Source of the DNA: an uncultured Subdoligranulum sp.
GTDB taxonomy: Bacteria; Bacillota; Clostridia; Oscillospirales; Ruminococcaceae
Length of the DNA stretch: 64,000 nucleotides
Assembly (NCBI GenBank): GCA_904374465.1
Contig: CAJFFY010000010.1
Location: 1-64,000, forward strand
Direction of reading: 5' to 3'
Every line of letters begins with the position of its first letter. Within the stretch, counting starts at the first letter, position 1. This document shows positions 17,634-26,459 of this stretch, piece by piece. Under the pieces are notes generated by a model. That model saw only the letters and a list, made by a program, of their open reading frames with translations. It made no database searches and had not been told where the DNA came from. The position numbers and the translations under genes were made by a program.

Positions 17634-18656
17634 ATGGAAGAAAAAATCAAGGAATTGCGCGCCGCCATCGAAGCGGCGGGCGCCGCCGTCACCAATGAGG
17701 CGGAACTGTCGGATTTCTGGCAGAAATTTTTGAGCAAGAACGGCTCGGTGGCCGGTCTGACCAAGTCGCTGCGCGACGTGCCCAAAGAGGATCGTCCCGC
17801 CATGGGCAAGACCATCAACGAATTCAAGAACTGGGCCGAGGCGCAGTATCAGGCGTTGTCCGCCCAGGTGGAGCAGGCGGCACTGGCGGCCCGCAATGCC
17901 GCCGAGACGGTGGATATCACGCTGCCGGCCAAGGTGCGCACCACCGGCAATCTGCATCCCATCACCCTCGTCAAAAACGAGATCGTGGATGTTTTCTCCG
18001 GCATGGGCTTTGAAATTTACGAGGGCCCCGAGATTGAGGACGATGATCACAACTTCACCCGTCTGAACGTGCCCAAGAACCATCCCGCCCGGGATATGCA
18101 GGACACCTTCTATGTGGCCGACGACATCGTTTTGCGCACTCAGACCAGCGGCGGCCAGATCCGCGTTATGGATATGGAAAAACCGCCCATCAAGGTGCTG
18201 GTGCCCGGCCGTGTGTTCCGCTCCGACTCCGACGCCACCCACAGCCCCATGTTCCATCAGATGGAGGGCCTGGTGGTGGACAAGGGGATCACTTTGTGCG
18301 ACCTGCAGGGCATGCTGGACAAGTTTGTCCAGGCACTCTTCGGCCCCGAAGTGAAGACCCGTCTGCGTCCGTCCTACTTCCCCTTCACCGAGCCCAGCGT
18401 GGAGGTGGATGTCTCCTGCTTCGAGTGCGGCGGCAAAGGTTGCTCGCTGTGCAAGCATACCGGCTGGATCGAAGTTCTGGGTGCCGGTGTGGTGCACCAC
18501 AGCGTGCTGGAAAACTGCGGCATCGACCCGAAGGTCTACTCCGGCTTTGCCTTCGGCATCGGCATCGAACGTATTGCCATGCTCAAGTACGGCATCAACA
18601 ACATCGGTCTGATGTTTGAAAACGATCTGCGTTTCCTGAAGCAGTTCGAGGATTGA
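17634..18656 (+). CDS. pheS: Phenylalanyl-tRNA synthetase alpha subunit
   Basis: 340 aa. An N-terminal coiled-coil (1-85) precedes the class II catalytic core: motif 2 region DDDHNFTRLNVPKNHPARD and motif 3 region GFAFGIGIERIAMLKYG. A CxxC-x2-CxxC insertion (FECGGKGCSLCKHTGW) probably binds zinc, as in several Firmicute PheS. It forms an alpha2beta2 enzyme with PheT, which charges tRNA-Phe. The ATG at 17634 (AGAGGTG upstream) is chosen over earlier in-frame codons lying in the T-box terminator. Confidence 0.97.
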   Translation: MEEKIKELRAAIEAAGAAVTNEAELSDFWQKFLSKNGSVAGLTKSLRDVPKEDRPAMGKTINEFKNWAEAQYQALSAQVEQAALAARNAAETVDITLPAKVRTTGNLHPITLVKNEIVDVFSGMGFEIYEGPEIEDDDHNFTRLNVPKNHPARDMQDTFYVADDIVLRTQTSGGQIRVMDMEKPPIKVLVPGRVFRSDSDATHSPMFHQMEGLVVDKGITLCDLQGMLDKFVQALFGPEVKTRLRPSYFPFTEPSVEVDVSCFECGGKGCSLCKHTGWIEVLGAGVVHHSVLENCGIDPKVYSGFAFGIGIERIAMLKYGINNIGLMFENDLRFLKQFED

Positions 18657-18672
18657 GAGGGGGAAGTCTGGA

Positions 18673-21096
18673 ATGAAAGTACCATTCAGCTGGTTGAAAC
18701 AATACGTGGAAATCGACGTGACCGCCCAGGAGCTGGAGAAAAAGCTCTTTGACTGCGGCTTCGAGGTGGAGGAACTGATCGACCTCTCCGCCGATATCGA
18801 CAAGGTCGTAGTGGGCGTTGTCACCCAGTGCGTCCCGCAGGAGGGCACCCATCTGCACATCTGCAAGGTGGATTGTGGCGAATACGGCCATGACATCCAG
18901 ATTTCCACCGGTGCGCCCAATGTCTACGAAGGCATGCACACCCCCGCCGCGCTGGACGGCTCCACGCTGCCCGGCGGCGTCAAGATCAAGGCCAAGCCGC
19001 TGATGGGTGTCGAGTCCAACGGCATGCTCTGCAGCGGTGAGGAACTGGGCCTCAATGAGGATCTTTACCCCGGTGCCGAAGTTTACGGTCTGCTGGACCT
19101 GCCCAAGGATACCGTCCCCGGTACCCCCATCCAGCAGGTGGTGGGTCTGGACGACTATATCTTCGATATTGCCGTCACTTCCAACCGTCCCGACTGCCAG
19201 AGCGTTCTGGGCATCGCCCGGGAAGTGGCCGCGGTGCTGGGCAAGCCCCTGCAGATGCCGGCCACCGATTACATCGAATCCGACACCACCGACCCGCGTC
19301 TTTCCATCACGGTGGAAGCGCCGGATCTCTGCCCGCGGTATATCGGGCACTATGTGCACAACATCACCCCCGGGCCTTCGCCCCGCTGGATGCGCCGTCA
19401 GCTGGCCCTGTGCGGTCTGCGCAGCATCTCCAACGTGGTGGACATCACCAACTACGTCATGCTGGAGATCGGTCAGCCCATGCACGCCTTTGATATGGAC
19501 ACGTTGGAAAGCTGCCAGATCATCGTCCGCCGTGCCAAGGACGGGGAGGGCATCACCACCCTGGACGGCAAGGAGTTCACGCTGACTCCCAACAATCTGG
19601 TCATCTGCGACGGCAGCAAGCCGGTGGCACTGGCCGGTGTCATGGGCGGCCTGAACAGCGAGATCAAGGATACCACCACCCAGCTGCTCTTCGAGTCTGC
19701 TAAGTTTGCCCGGGACAACATCCGCAAGACGGCCCGCGGCCTCGGCCAGAATACCGACGCCTCCAGCCATTACGAGAAGGGCATTTCGGAATACACCACC
19801 GAGCTTGGCATGGCCCGCGCCCTGCACCTGATTCAGGAACTGGGCTGCGGCGAGGTTACCGCCACCCACTTCGATTGCTCCGCCGGTGCTCCGCGGGAGG
19901 GCAAGCACTTCACCGCCACCATCAGCGGCATCAACGCCATTCTGGGCATCACGGTGCCCACCGAGGCCGTGCTGGACATCCTGCGTCGACTGCAGTTCGA
20001 CGTCACGCTGGAAGCGGACGGTGATACAATGCAGGTCATCGCACCCCGCTGGCGTGAGGATATTGAGATTGGTGAGCCCGACCTGGCAGAGGAAGTCATC
20101 CGTGAGTACGGGTACGAGCATATCCATCCTACCTTCCTGAAGGCGGCGCAGGTCACCACCGGTGGCCTGACCACCGTTCAGAAAGCCCGTGCCAAGGCCA
20201 AGCGCGCCATGTGCGCCCAGGGCTTCTATGAGGCAGAGACGCTGGCCTTCTACGCCGACGCCGATCTGGACATGCTGCACATTGCCCAGGATGCGCCGGA
20301 ACGGAACGTTATCCGGATTCTCAACCCCATCTCCTCCAACCTGACCATCATGCGTACCCTGCTGGCACCGTCGCTGCTCAATGTGGTGGTGGAAAACCTC
20401 AAGAAGGGCAACAACGAAGGGCGCCTGTTCGAGCTGTCCAACATCTATCTGCCCAAACAGCAGCCTGTAACCGAACTGCCGGAGGAGCGTCTGCACCTGG
20501 GCTTTGCAGCCTGGGGCGACGGGGAGGACTTCTTTGCCGTCAAGGGCGCGGTGGAAGCGCTGGGAACGGCCTTCGGCACCGAGCTGACGGTGGAACGCGC
20601 CACCGATGTGCCCTGGCTGCACCCCGGCATTGCCGCGTATATCCTCTGCAAAGGGGAGAAAGTGGGCGTATTCGGCAAGTTGGCCAACGACGTGACCGCC
20701 GAACTGAAATTGCCCAAGGACAGCCGCAGCAACCAGAACATCTACCTGGGTGAGATTGACTGGCCCAAGTTCTATGATCTGGCACCCAAAGCCCTGCATT
20801 ACAAGCCCATTCCCGAACTGGCTCCGGTCCAGCGCGACCTGGCCCTGGTGGCTCCCGAGTCGATGGAATGCGGTACCCTGGTGGCCGAGATGCAGCGCGC
20901 CTGCAAGCAGCTGACCAAGGTGGAACTGTTTGATATCTACCGCGGCGAAAAGCTGGGCGCCGACAAAAAGAGCATGGCCTTCAGCTTGTACTTCCAGCCC
21001 GGGGAAAAGCCCTTCGCGGGCGATGAGGTGGATCGCTTCATCAAGAAAATTCTGGGCAACCTGAAATTCAAGCTGGGCATCGAAATCCGCGACTGA
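18673..21096 (+). CDS. pheT: Phenylalanyl-tRNA synthetase beta subunit
   Basis: 807 aa, full length. Domains in order: an N-terminal EMAP-like tRNA-binding OB fold (about 40-155), the B3/B4 editing domain (about 210-380), B5 (about 405-475), the inactive synthetase-like core, and the C-terminal ferredoxin-like anticodon-binding FDX-ACB domain (about 710-807; YKPIPELAPVQRDLALV). Starts 16 nt after pheS with GAGGGGG upstream. Controlled with pheS by the T-box leader. Confidence 0.97.
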   Translation: MKVPFSWLKQYVEIDVTAQELEKKLFDCGFEVEELIDLSADIDKVVVGVVTQCVPQEGTHLHICKVDCGEYGHDIQISTGAPNVYEGMHTPAALDGSTLPGGVKIKAKPLMGVESNGMLCSGEELGLNEDLYPGAEVYGLLDLPKDTVPGTPIQQVVGLDDYIFDIAVTSNRPDCQSVLGIAREVAAVLGKPLQMPATDYIESDTTDPRLSITVEAPDLCPRYIGHYVHNITPGPSPRWMRRQLALCGLRSISNVVDITNYVMLEIGQPMHAFDMDTLESCQIIVRRAKDGEGITTLDGKEFTLTPNNLVICDGSKPVALAGVMGGLNSEIKDTTTQLLFESAKFARDNIRKTARGLGQNTDASSHYEKGISEYTTELGMARALHLIQELGCGEVTATHFDCSAGAPREGKHFTATISGINAILGITVPTEAVLDILRRLQFDVTLEADGDTMQVIAPRWREDIEIGEPDLAEEVIREYGYEHIHPTFLKAAQVTTGGLTTVQKARAKAKRAMCAQGFYEAETLAFYADADLDMLHIAQDAPERNVIRILNPISSNLTIMRTLLAPSLLNVVVENLKKGNNEGRLFELSNIYLPKQQPVTELPEERLHLGFAAWGDGEDFFAVKGAVEALGTAFGTELTVERATDVPWLHPGIAAYILCKGEKVGVFGKLANDVTAELKLPKDSRSNQNIYLGEIDWPKFYDLAPKALHYKPIPELAPVQRDLALVAPESMECGTLVAEMQRACKQLTKVELFDIYRGEKLGADKKSMAFSLYFQPGEKPFAGDEVDRFIKKILGNLKFKLGIEIRD

Positions 21097-21104
21097 TTAT
21101 CTTC

Positions 21105-21140
21105 AAGACACCGTGTGCCGGAAGGCACACGGTGTCTTTT
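21105..21140 (+). terminator. Terminator after pheT
   Basis: A perfect 15-bp stem AAGACACCGTGTGCC with GGAA loop, then TT. Confidence 0.92.
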
Positions 21141-21156
21141 GTTTGCAGGATGACGC

Positions 21157-21185
21157 TTGCAATTTGGCGGCAAAGGGCGTATAGT
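21157..21185 (+). promoter_or_regulatory. Promoter of the first class B sortase
   Basis: TTGCAA (21157-21162), 17-nt spacer, TATAGT (21180-21185), 29 nt before the start codon. Confidence 0.7.
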
Positions 21186-21214
21186 AAAACTAAATTTGAC
21201 AAGGGGCGGAAACC

Positions 21215-22147
21215 ATGGCCAAAATACATCGCAACGACGAAACCTATCTGGCACAGCAGCAACAAAATGCGGCGACGCGCTCGATTCCCAAACTGGACCA
21301 TCTGCCGGAACCAAAGGAGGAACCGGCGGAAGAAGGGCCTGCCGAAGCCGAAAGACCGGTGAAAGAAAAAAAGAAAGCGACCACCTCCCAGGGGGGAAGG
21401 GCCTATACCGTGGCCATGGTACTTTGCCTGGTGGTGTTTCTGTTCAGCGGTGGTATGCTGCTCAAGCGGCTGTGGGAGGACCGGCAGGCGGAAAATGAGT
21501 TCGCAGACCTGCAGGCAATGATTGATACTACCGCGGCCCCGGCCACCGGAGAGGACGGCACCGAGACCAACAGCGCAAAATTTGCGGCCCTGCGGGACCA
21601 GAACCCCGATTTTATCGGCTGGCTGTCCATTCCGGACACCAATCTGGACTTCCCCGTCATGTATGCGCCGAACAATAAAGATTTTTATCTGCGCCATGAT
21701 TTCTCCCGGGAATACAGCGTGTACGGGGTGCCCTATCTGGACGAGAAAACCACGCTGGGGGCTAATGATCAAAGCGAAAACCTGGTCATTTACGGCCACA
21801 ATATGAAGACCGGTACCATTTTCGGATGTCTGACCGGCTACAAAAAGGCCGAATACTATACAGAGCATCCCACCATTACCTTCGATACCGTGTACGGAGA
21901 CGGGACCTACGAAGTGTTTGCGGCGTTCTCCATCGATGTGGTGGCGGATCAGAGCTTTGTCTACAATGAATATGTGGATCTGGATGAAGCCACCTATAAC
22001 GCCTATGTGGATGAGGTCATCGCCCGCAGCGATGTGGATACCGGCATCCGTCCCAGTTACGGCGACCAGCTGCTGACTCTTTCCACCTGCGAGTATTCCA
22101 GTGACAACGGACGCTATGTAGTGGTGGCGCGGCGGGTGAATGCCTAA
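21215..22147 (+). CDS. Class B sortase, transmembrane
   Basis: 310 aa. An acidic/proline-rich cytoplasmic tail (1-60), a single membrane helix (about 65-84), then an exported sortase domain (about 125-308). The catalytic triad is visible: His about 195 in VIYGHNM, Cys about 292 in LTLSTCEY, Arg in GRYVVVARR. Sortases cleave a sorting signal and join surface proteins to peptidoglycan or to pilin subunits. No clear substrate gene is adjacent, unlike the second sortase at 54359. Solitary gene with its own promoter. Confidence 0.93.
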   Translation: MAKIHRNDETYLAQQQQNAATRSIPKLDHLPEPKEEPAEEGPAEAERPVKEKKKATTSQGGRAYTVAMVLCLVVFLFSGGMLLKRLWEDRQAENEFADLQAMIDTTAAPATGEDGTETNSAKFAALRDQNPDFIGWLSIPDTNLDFPVMYAPNNKDFYLRHDFSREYSVYGVPYLDEKTTLGANDQSENLVIYGHNMKTGTIFGCLTGYKKAEYYTEHPTITFDTVYGDGTYEVFAAFSIDVVADQSFVYNEYVDLDEATYNAYVDEVIARSDVDTGIRPSYGDQLLTLSTCEYSSDNGRYVVVARRVNA

Positions 22148-22225
22148 AAAAGATAACTTTTTGCGGCCTGTACCTTACAATGTTTTGCAAAATCGGCAAC
22201 TTGCAGGAGAAGGACCCTTTTGCAC

Positions 22226-22254
22226 TTGTGGATGTTCGGAAAGTGTGCTATGCT
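22226..22254 (+). promoter_or_regulatory. Promoter of the candidate small RNA
   Basis: TTGTGG (22226-22231), 17-nt spacer and TATGCT (22249-22254) with an extended TGC just before it. Predicted start is at about 22261. Confidence 0.6.
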
Positions 22255-22260
22255 AACTAT

Positions 22261-22358
22261 TGCGCGAGGACTCGGAAAGGTTCTTATGGTGTAAGAAACC
22301 GGAAAGGGAGAATGCGCGCAGCGGGCGGCCGTTGCCCTTGACGGCCGCCCGCTTTTTT
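22261..22358 (+). ncRNA. Candidate structured small RNA, family unknown
   Basis: About 98 nt with its own promoter and terminator and no plausible reading frame. Closing helix P1 pairs TGCGCG (22261-22266) with CGCGCA (22315-22320). A 3-bp CTC/GAG helix (22271-22273 with 22308-22310) borders a purine-rich internal loop, GGAAA on one side and GGAAAGG on the other. The apical hairpin pairs 22279-22286 with 22292-22300 around a TGGTG loop, with one bulged A. A 12-bp terminator stem with six T abuts P1. It matches none of the SRP RNA, 6S RNA, tmRNA or riboswitch cores I know. Confidence 0.6.
22321..22358 (+). terminator. Terminator of the candidate small RNA
   Basis: Perfect 12-bp stem GCGGGCGGCCGT / ACGGCCGCCCGC, 8-nt loop, six T. 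Confidence 0.93.
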
Positions 22359-22370
22359 GTAGGCAATGGG

Positions 22371-22399
22371 TAGACATTTGCCCCGGAATCGAATATACT
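22371..22399 (+). promoter_or_regulatory. Promoter of glmS
   Basis: TAGACA (22371-22376), 17-nt spacer, TATACT (22394-22399). Leader of about 65 nt to the start codon; no glmS ribozyme core is seen in it. Confidence 0.75.
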
Positions 22400-22471
22400 G
22401 GTAAACATATACATACAACATCATCCAAAGGATAGAAGATAAAACCAAATGCAACGGGGAGGGAAACGCCT

Positions 22472-24313
22472 ATGTGTGGCATTGTAGGGTTTACGGGGGC
22501 GGCGCAGGCCGCGCCCATTTTGCTGGACGGCCTGGCCAAATTGGAATACCGCGGGTATGACTCGGCCGGTCTGGCGGTGCAGAACGCCGCCGGAAAGATC
22601 GAAGTGGTCAAGGCGAAGGGGCGCCTGCGGGTTCTGCGGGAGATGACGGACGGCGGCAACGCGGTTCCGGGCAACTGTGGCATCGGTCACACCCGGTGGG
22701 CTACCCACGGGGAACCGTCGGTGGTCAATGCACATCCGCACTATTCCCGCGATCAGAAAATCGCGGTGGTGCATAACGGCATCATCGAAAACTATCTGGA
22801 AATCAAGGAGCGGCTGGTCAACCGCGGCTTTACCTTTGTGTCCCAGACCGACACCGAGGTGGTGGCCCAGCTGCTGGACTACTACTACACCGGAGAGTCT
22901 GCGGGGGATGCGTTGGATGCCATCGCCCGCATGATGCTGCATGTGCGCGGCTCCTATGCACTGGGCATCCTGTTTGCGGACCAGCCCGGCACGCTGTACG
23001 CCGTGCGCAAGGATAGCCCGCTGATTGTGGGCCGCTGCGAAAACGGCGGCATCATCGCCTCGGACGTGCCGGCGCTGCTCAAGTACACCCGTACCGTCTA
23101 CTATATCGACAACCTGGAAATTGCCCGTATCACACCGGATTCCGTGGAGTTCTTCAACATCGACAAGGAGCCGGTCCAGCACGAGACCACCACCATCGAG
23201 TGGGATGCCGAGGCGGCCGAAAAAGGCGGCTACGAGCATTTCATGATGAAGGAAATCCATGAGCAGCCGGCTGCCGTGCGGGATACCATTTCGCCCCGCT
23301 TGAAGGATGGCAAGATTGACCTGTCGGAATTGGCTCTGGATGAGGAAGCCATCCGCACGGTGCGGCGCGTCTACATCATCGGCTGCGGGTCAGCCTACCA
23401 TGTGGGTATGGCCGCCCGGTATGTCTTTGAAAGCCTGGCCCGTCTGCCGGTGGAGGTGGATGTGGCCAGTGAATTCCGTTACCGCAATCCGGTTCTGGAG
23501 CCCGATTCGCTGGCGCTGGTCATCAGCCAGAGCGGTGAGACGGCGGACACCCTGGCAGCGCTGCGCCTGTGCAAGGAACGGGGCGTGCGCACCATCGGCA
23601 TTGTCAATGTGGTGGGGTCCAGCATTGCCCGTGAGGCGGACGCCACCATGTATACCTGGGCCGGCCCGGAAATTTCGGTGGCCACCACCAAGGCGTACAG
23701 CACCCAGCTGGCGGCCTGCTACCTGCTGGCCACGGAATTTGCCCGGGTGCGTGGTACGCTGGCAGATGGTCAGTACGAAAACCTGGTGGCGGAGATGGAG
23801 GCCCTGCCCGATAAGATCGAGAAGATCCTGGCGGACAAAGAGCGCATCCAGTGGTTTGCCAGCAAGTACGCCAGCGCCAAGGATGCCTTCTTCATCGGTC
23901 GCGGCTTGGATTACGCCGTGGCGCTGGAGGGCAGCCTGAAGTTTAAAGAAATCAGCTACATCCACTCCGAGGCATTTGCCGCGGGGGAGATGAAGCATGG
24001 CCCCATCTCTCTGGTGGAAAACGGTACGCTGGTGGTGGGCATCCTGACCCAGCCCGACCTCTTTGAAAAAAGCGTCTCCAACATGGTGGAAGTCAAGAGC
24101 CGCGGCGCCTTCCTGATGGGCCTGACCACCTACGGCAACTACAGCATCGAGGACACGGCCGGATTCACCGTCTATGTGCCCAAGACCGCCCCCCATTTCG
24201 CCACCAGTCTGGCGGTGATTCCGCTGCAGCTGCTGGCCTACTACGTCAGCTGTGCCAAGGGCCTGGACGTGGATAAACCGCGCAATCTGGCCAAGAGTGT
24301 CACGGTGGAATAA
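22472..24313 (+). CDS. glmS: Glutamine-fructose-6-phosphate aminotransferase
   Basis: 613 aa. It makes glucosamine-6-phosphate from fructose-6-phosphate and glutamine, the first step to UDP-GlcNAc. The class II glutaminase domain starts with the catalytic Cys right after Met (MCGIVGF). Two SIS sugar-isomerase domains follow (about 285-420 and 455-590), with SQSGETADT and the C-terminal KSVTVE ending that closes the active site. GGGGAGGG precedes the ATG. Supplies precursor for peptidoglycan, and for the glycan genes directly downstream. Confidence 0.98.
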   Translation: MCGIVGFTGAAQAAPILLDGLAKLEYRGYDSAGLAVQNAAGKIEVVKAKGRLRVLREMTDGGNAVPGNCGIGHTRWATHGEPSVVNAHPHYSRDQKIAVVHNGIIENYLEIKERLVNRGFTFVSQTDTEVVAQLLDYYYTGESAGDALDAIARMMLHVRGSYALGILFADQPGTLYAVRKDSPLIVGRCENGGIIASDVPALLKYTRTVYYIDNLEIARITPDSVEFFNIDKEPVQHETTTIEWDAEAAEKGGYEHFMMKEIHEQPAAVRDTISPRLKDGKIDLSELALDEEAIRTVRRVYIIGCGSAYHVGMAARYVFESLARLPVEVDVASEFRYRNPVLEPDSLALVISQSGETADTLAALRLCKERGVRTIGIVNVVGSSIAREADATMYTWAGPEISVATTKAYSTQLAACYLLATEFARVRGTLADGQYENLVAEMEALPDKIEKILADKERIQWFASKYASAKDAFFIGRGLDYAVALEGSLKFKEISYIHSEAFAAGEMKHGPISLVENGTLVVGILTQPDLFEKSVSNMVEVKSRGAFLMGLTTYGNYSIEDTAGFTVYVPKTAPHFATSLAVIPLQLLAYYVSCAKGLDVDKPRNLAKSVTVE

Positions 24314-24341
24314 GGCAAGGACTGCCTGTTTTACCAAAATT

Positions 24342-24403
24342 TACTGCCGATTTTTGGGCAGTATGCGCCCCGTTTGTCTGTATTCCTGCAGGACAAACGG
24401 GGC
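24342..24403 (+). repeat. Two consecutive hairpins between glmS and the capD-like gene
   Basis: Hairpin one pairs TACTGCC (24342-24348) with GGCAGTA (24357-24363). Hairpin two is a perfect 12-bp stem, GCCCCGTTTGTC (24367-24378) with GACAAACGGGGC (24392-24403). Neither has a T run. The right arm of the second covers the presumed -35 of the next promoter. They could end glmS transcripts or bind a regulator. Confidence 0.6.
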
Positions 24404-24419
24404 ACATCTGTGCTATAAT
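24391..24419 (+). promoter_or_regulatory. Promoter of the capD-like operon
   Basis: Extended -10 TGCTATAAT (TATAAT 24414-24419) with a weak GGACAA 17 nt upstream, inside the hairpin arm. Confidence 0.6.
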
Positions 24420-24466
24420 AACACTATCTACAGGTACTTTGAAATTTCTTAGAGGATCATATACTC

Positions 24467-26455
24467 ATGCAACAGGATTCCAAAAAAATTGTCAAAGGTC
24501 TGCCGCGCCGGATTCTCCTGATGCTGCTGGATTGCGGCCTGATCGTTTTTTGCTATTGGCTGGCTGTCATGCTGCGGTTTGACAGCGGCGAGGCCTACCA
24601 GCGTGCTGAGATTCTGCGTGCCATGGCGCCCATGCTGTACTATGTTCTGCCGATCTATATGATTGTGTTCTGGTTCGGCGGTTTGTATGAGATCATGTGG
24701 GAGTATGCCGGCATGCGGGATCTGGCCCGCCTGACCTGTCTTTCCGGGTTGGCGACGGGCCTGATCATGCTGTTCGACCTGTTTTACCGCAGCCGTCCCA
24801 TCAGCGGCGCAGTGCTGATTTTCGGCGCCGTCTTCAACACCGCCGCCATTGCCGGCGTGCGCTTTCTGTGGCGGCTGATCAAAACAGTGCGGGATACCCG
24901 CGCCAACAAACCGGAAAACCAGACACCGCTGCTCATTGTGGGCGCCGGCAACGCGGGGGCCTGGGCGGTCAATCTTTGCAAAAACAAAAATCAGAGCTTC
25001 GGCAACCCCATCTGCATCGTGGACGATGACCTGACCAAGAAGGGGCTGCGTGTACAGGGCGTGCCGGTGCGCGGCACCATCTCGGATATTCCCGAACTGG
25101 TGCGCAAGTACCATATCATGGAAATTGTCATCGCCATCACCACCCTGAAGGGGGACCGACTCAGTGAGATCATCAACCTCTGCAACTCCACCCATTGCCG
25201 GGTGCGGATGCTTTCCGACCCGCAGGCGGTGGATGACAACGGCAACCCTGTGGCCGCGGGCTTCCGGGAACTGAACACCGCAGACTTCCTTTCCCGGGAC
25301 GAAATCCAGCTCAACAACGCCCAGATTTCGGAGTATCTGCACGACAAGGTTGTGTTGGTCACGGGCGGTGGCGGATCCATCGGCAGTGAGCTCTGCCGTC
25401 AGATCATGCGGTACCAGCCCCGGCGGCTGCTGATTTTCGATATCTACGAAAACTGTGCCTACGAACTGGAAACCGAGCTGCGCAACAAATACGGTGCCGA
25501 CGCGCCGGTCATCACACTGATTGGCTCCATCCGGGACATGGAGCGCCTCAACGAGGTGTTTGAGACTTATCATCCCTCGGTGGTGTTCCATGCGGCCGCC
25601 CACAAACACGTGCCGCTGATGGAAATCAGCCCGGCCGAGGCGGTCAAGAACAACGTCTTCGGCACCAAGAATCTGCTGACGGCAGCGGCCGAACATGGGG
25701 TGGAGCGCTTCGTGCAGCTGTCCACCGATAAAGCGGTCAATCCCACCAACGTGATGGGCTGTACCAAGCGCCTGTGCGAAATGCTGATCCAGTCCTTTGA
25801 CAGCGGCACCGACATGAAATGCATGGCCGTGCGTTTCGGCAATGTGCTGGGCAGCCACGGCAGCGTTATTCCGCTGTTTGAGGAGCAGATCAAACGGGGC
25901 GGCCCCGTGACCATCACCCATCCCGAAATCGTGCGCTATTTCATGACCATCACCGAAGCTGCTCAGCTGGTGCTGCAGGCCGGCGGTCTGGCCAAGGGCG
26001 GCAGTATCTATGTGCTGGATATGGGCGAGCCGGTCAAGATTATGGATCTGGCCAATCGACTGATCCGTTTTTACGGTTATGAGCCGGGGGTCAACATGCA
26101 GGTCAAGATCACCGGCCTGCGTCCCGGCGAAAAACTCTACGAAGAGCTGCTCATGGATACTGAGCAGGACAAGATGCGCAAAACGGCCCATAACAAGATC
26201 TTTATTGCGCCGCCCATGGAGATCGATCTGGCGGACTTCTATAACGGACTGCAGGCGCTGCTGGTGGCGGCGCACCACAATGATGACGCGGTGGTGGAAT
26301 GCCTGCAGCATATGGTGCCCAGCTATCATCCCAATCGGCGGGTGCGGGCGGACCATACCGTGGTGGCCATGACCGGTAATACGGGGCTTTTTTCCAAAGA
26401 AGAAGTGGAAAAGCAGATGAACGAGCGGCAGCACGCCGAGAATAAGGGGGAGTGA
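24467..26455 (+). CDS. CapD/FlaA1-family nucleotide-sugar 4,6-dehydratase, membrane-bound
   Basis: 662 aa. About four N-terminal membrane helices (15-135), a Rossmann-like domain (about 150-270; LLIVGAGNAGAWAV), then the catalytic SDR domain (about 295-590; VLVTGGGGSIGSEL). The catalytic region TDKAVNPTNVMGCTKR has Met in place of the usual SDR tyrosine, as in the PglF/WbpM/CapD family. These enzymes convert UDP-GlcNAc to a 4-keto-6-deoxy sugar for glycan or glycoprotein synthesis. Only 4 nt separate it from the phosphoglycosyl transferase gene, so the two likely prepare and load the first sugar. Confidence 0.94.
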   Translation: MQQDSKKIVKGLPRRILLMLLDCGLIVFCYWLAVMLRFDSGEAYQRAEILRAMAPMLYYVLPIYMIVFWFGGLYEIMWEYAGMRDLARLTCLSGLATGLIMLFDLFYRSRPISGAVLIFGAVFNTAAIAGVRFLWRLIKTVRDTRANKPENQTPLLIVGAGNAGAWAVNLCKNKNQSFGNPICIVDDDLTKKGLRVQGVPVRGTISDIPELVRKYHIMEIVIAITTLKGDRLSEIINLCNSTHCRVRMLSDPQAVDDNGNPVAAGFRELNTADFLSRDEIQLNNAQISEYLHDKVVLVTGGGGSIGSELCRQIMRYQPRRLLIFDIYENCAYELETELRNKYGADAPVITLIGSIRDMERLNEVFETYHPSVVFHAAAHKHVPLMEISPAEAVKNNVFGTKNLLTAAAEHGVERFVQLSTDKAVNPTNVMGCTKRLCEMLIQSFDSGTDMKCMAVRFGNVLGSHGSVIPLFEEQIKRGGPVTITHPEIVRYFMTITEAAQLVLQAGGLAKGGSIYVLDMGEPVKIMDLANRLIRFYGYEPGVNMQVKITGLRPGEKLYEELLMDTEQDKMRKTAHNKIFIAPPMEIDLADFYNGLQALLVAAHHNDDAVVECLQHMVPSYHPNRRVRADHTVVAMTGNTGLFSKEEVEKQMNERQHAENKGE

Positions 26456-26459
26456 CGCC

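Noticed and set aside
22261..22358. 4.5S/SRP RNA, because of the GGAAAGG segments
   Set aside because: The conserved GGAAG tetraloop with AGCAG opposite is missing; GGAAA here lies in an internal loop, not at an apex.
22359..22471. Possible glmS ribozyme in the glmS leader
   Set aside because: The interval is only about 65 nt from the predicted start site and lacks the AGCGCC cleavage-site core and nested pseudoknot.
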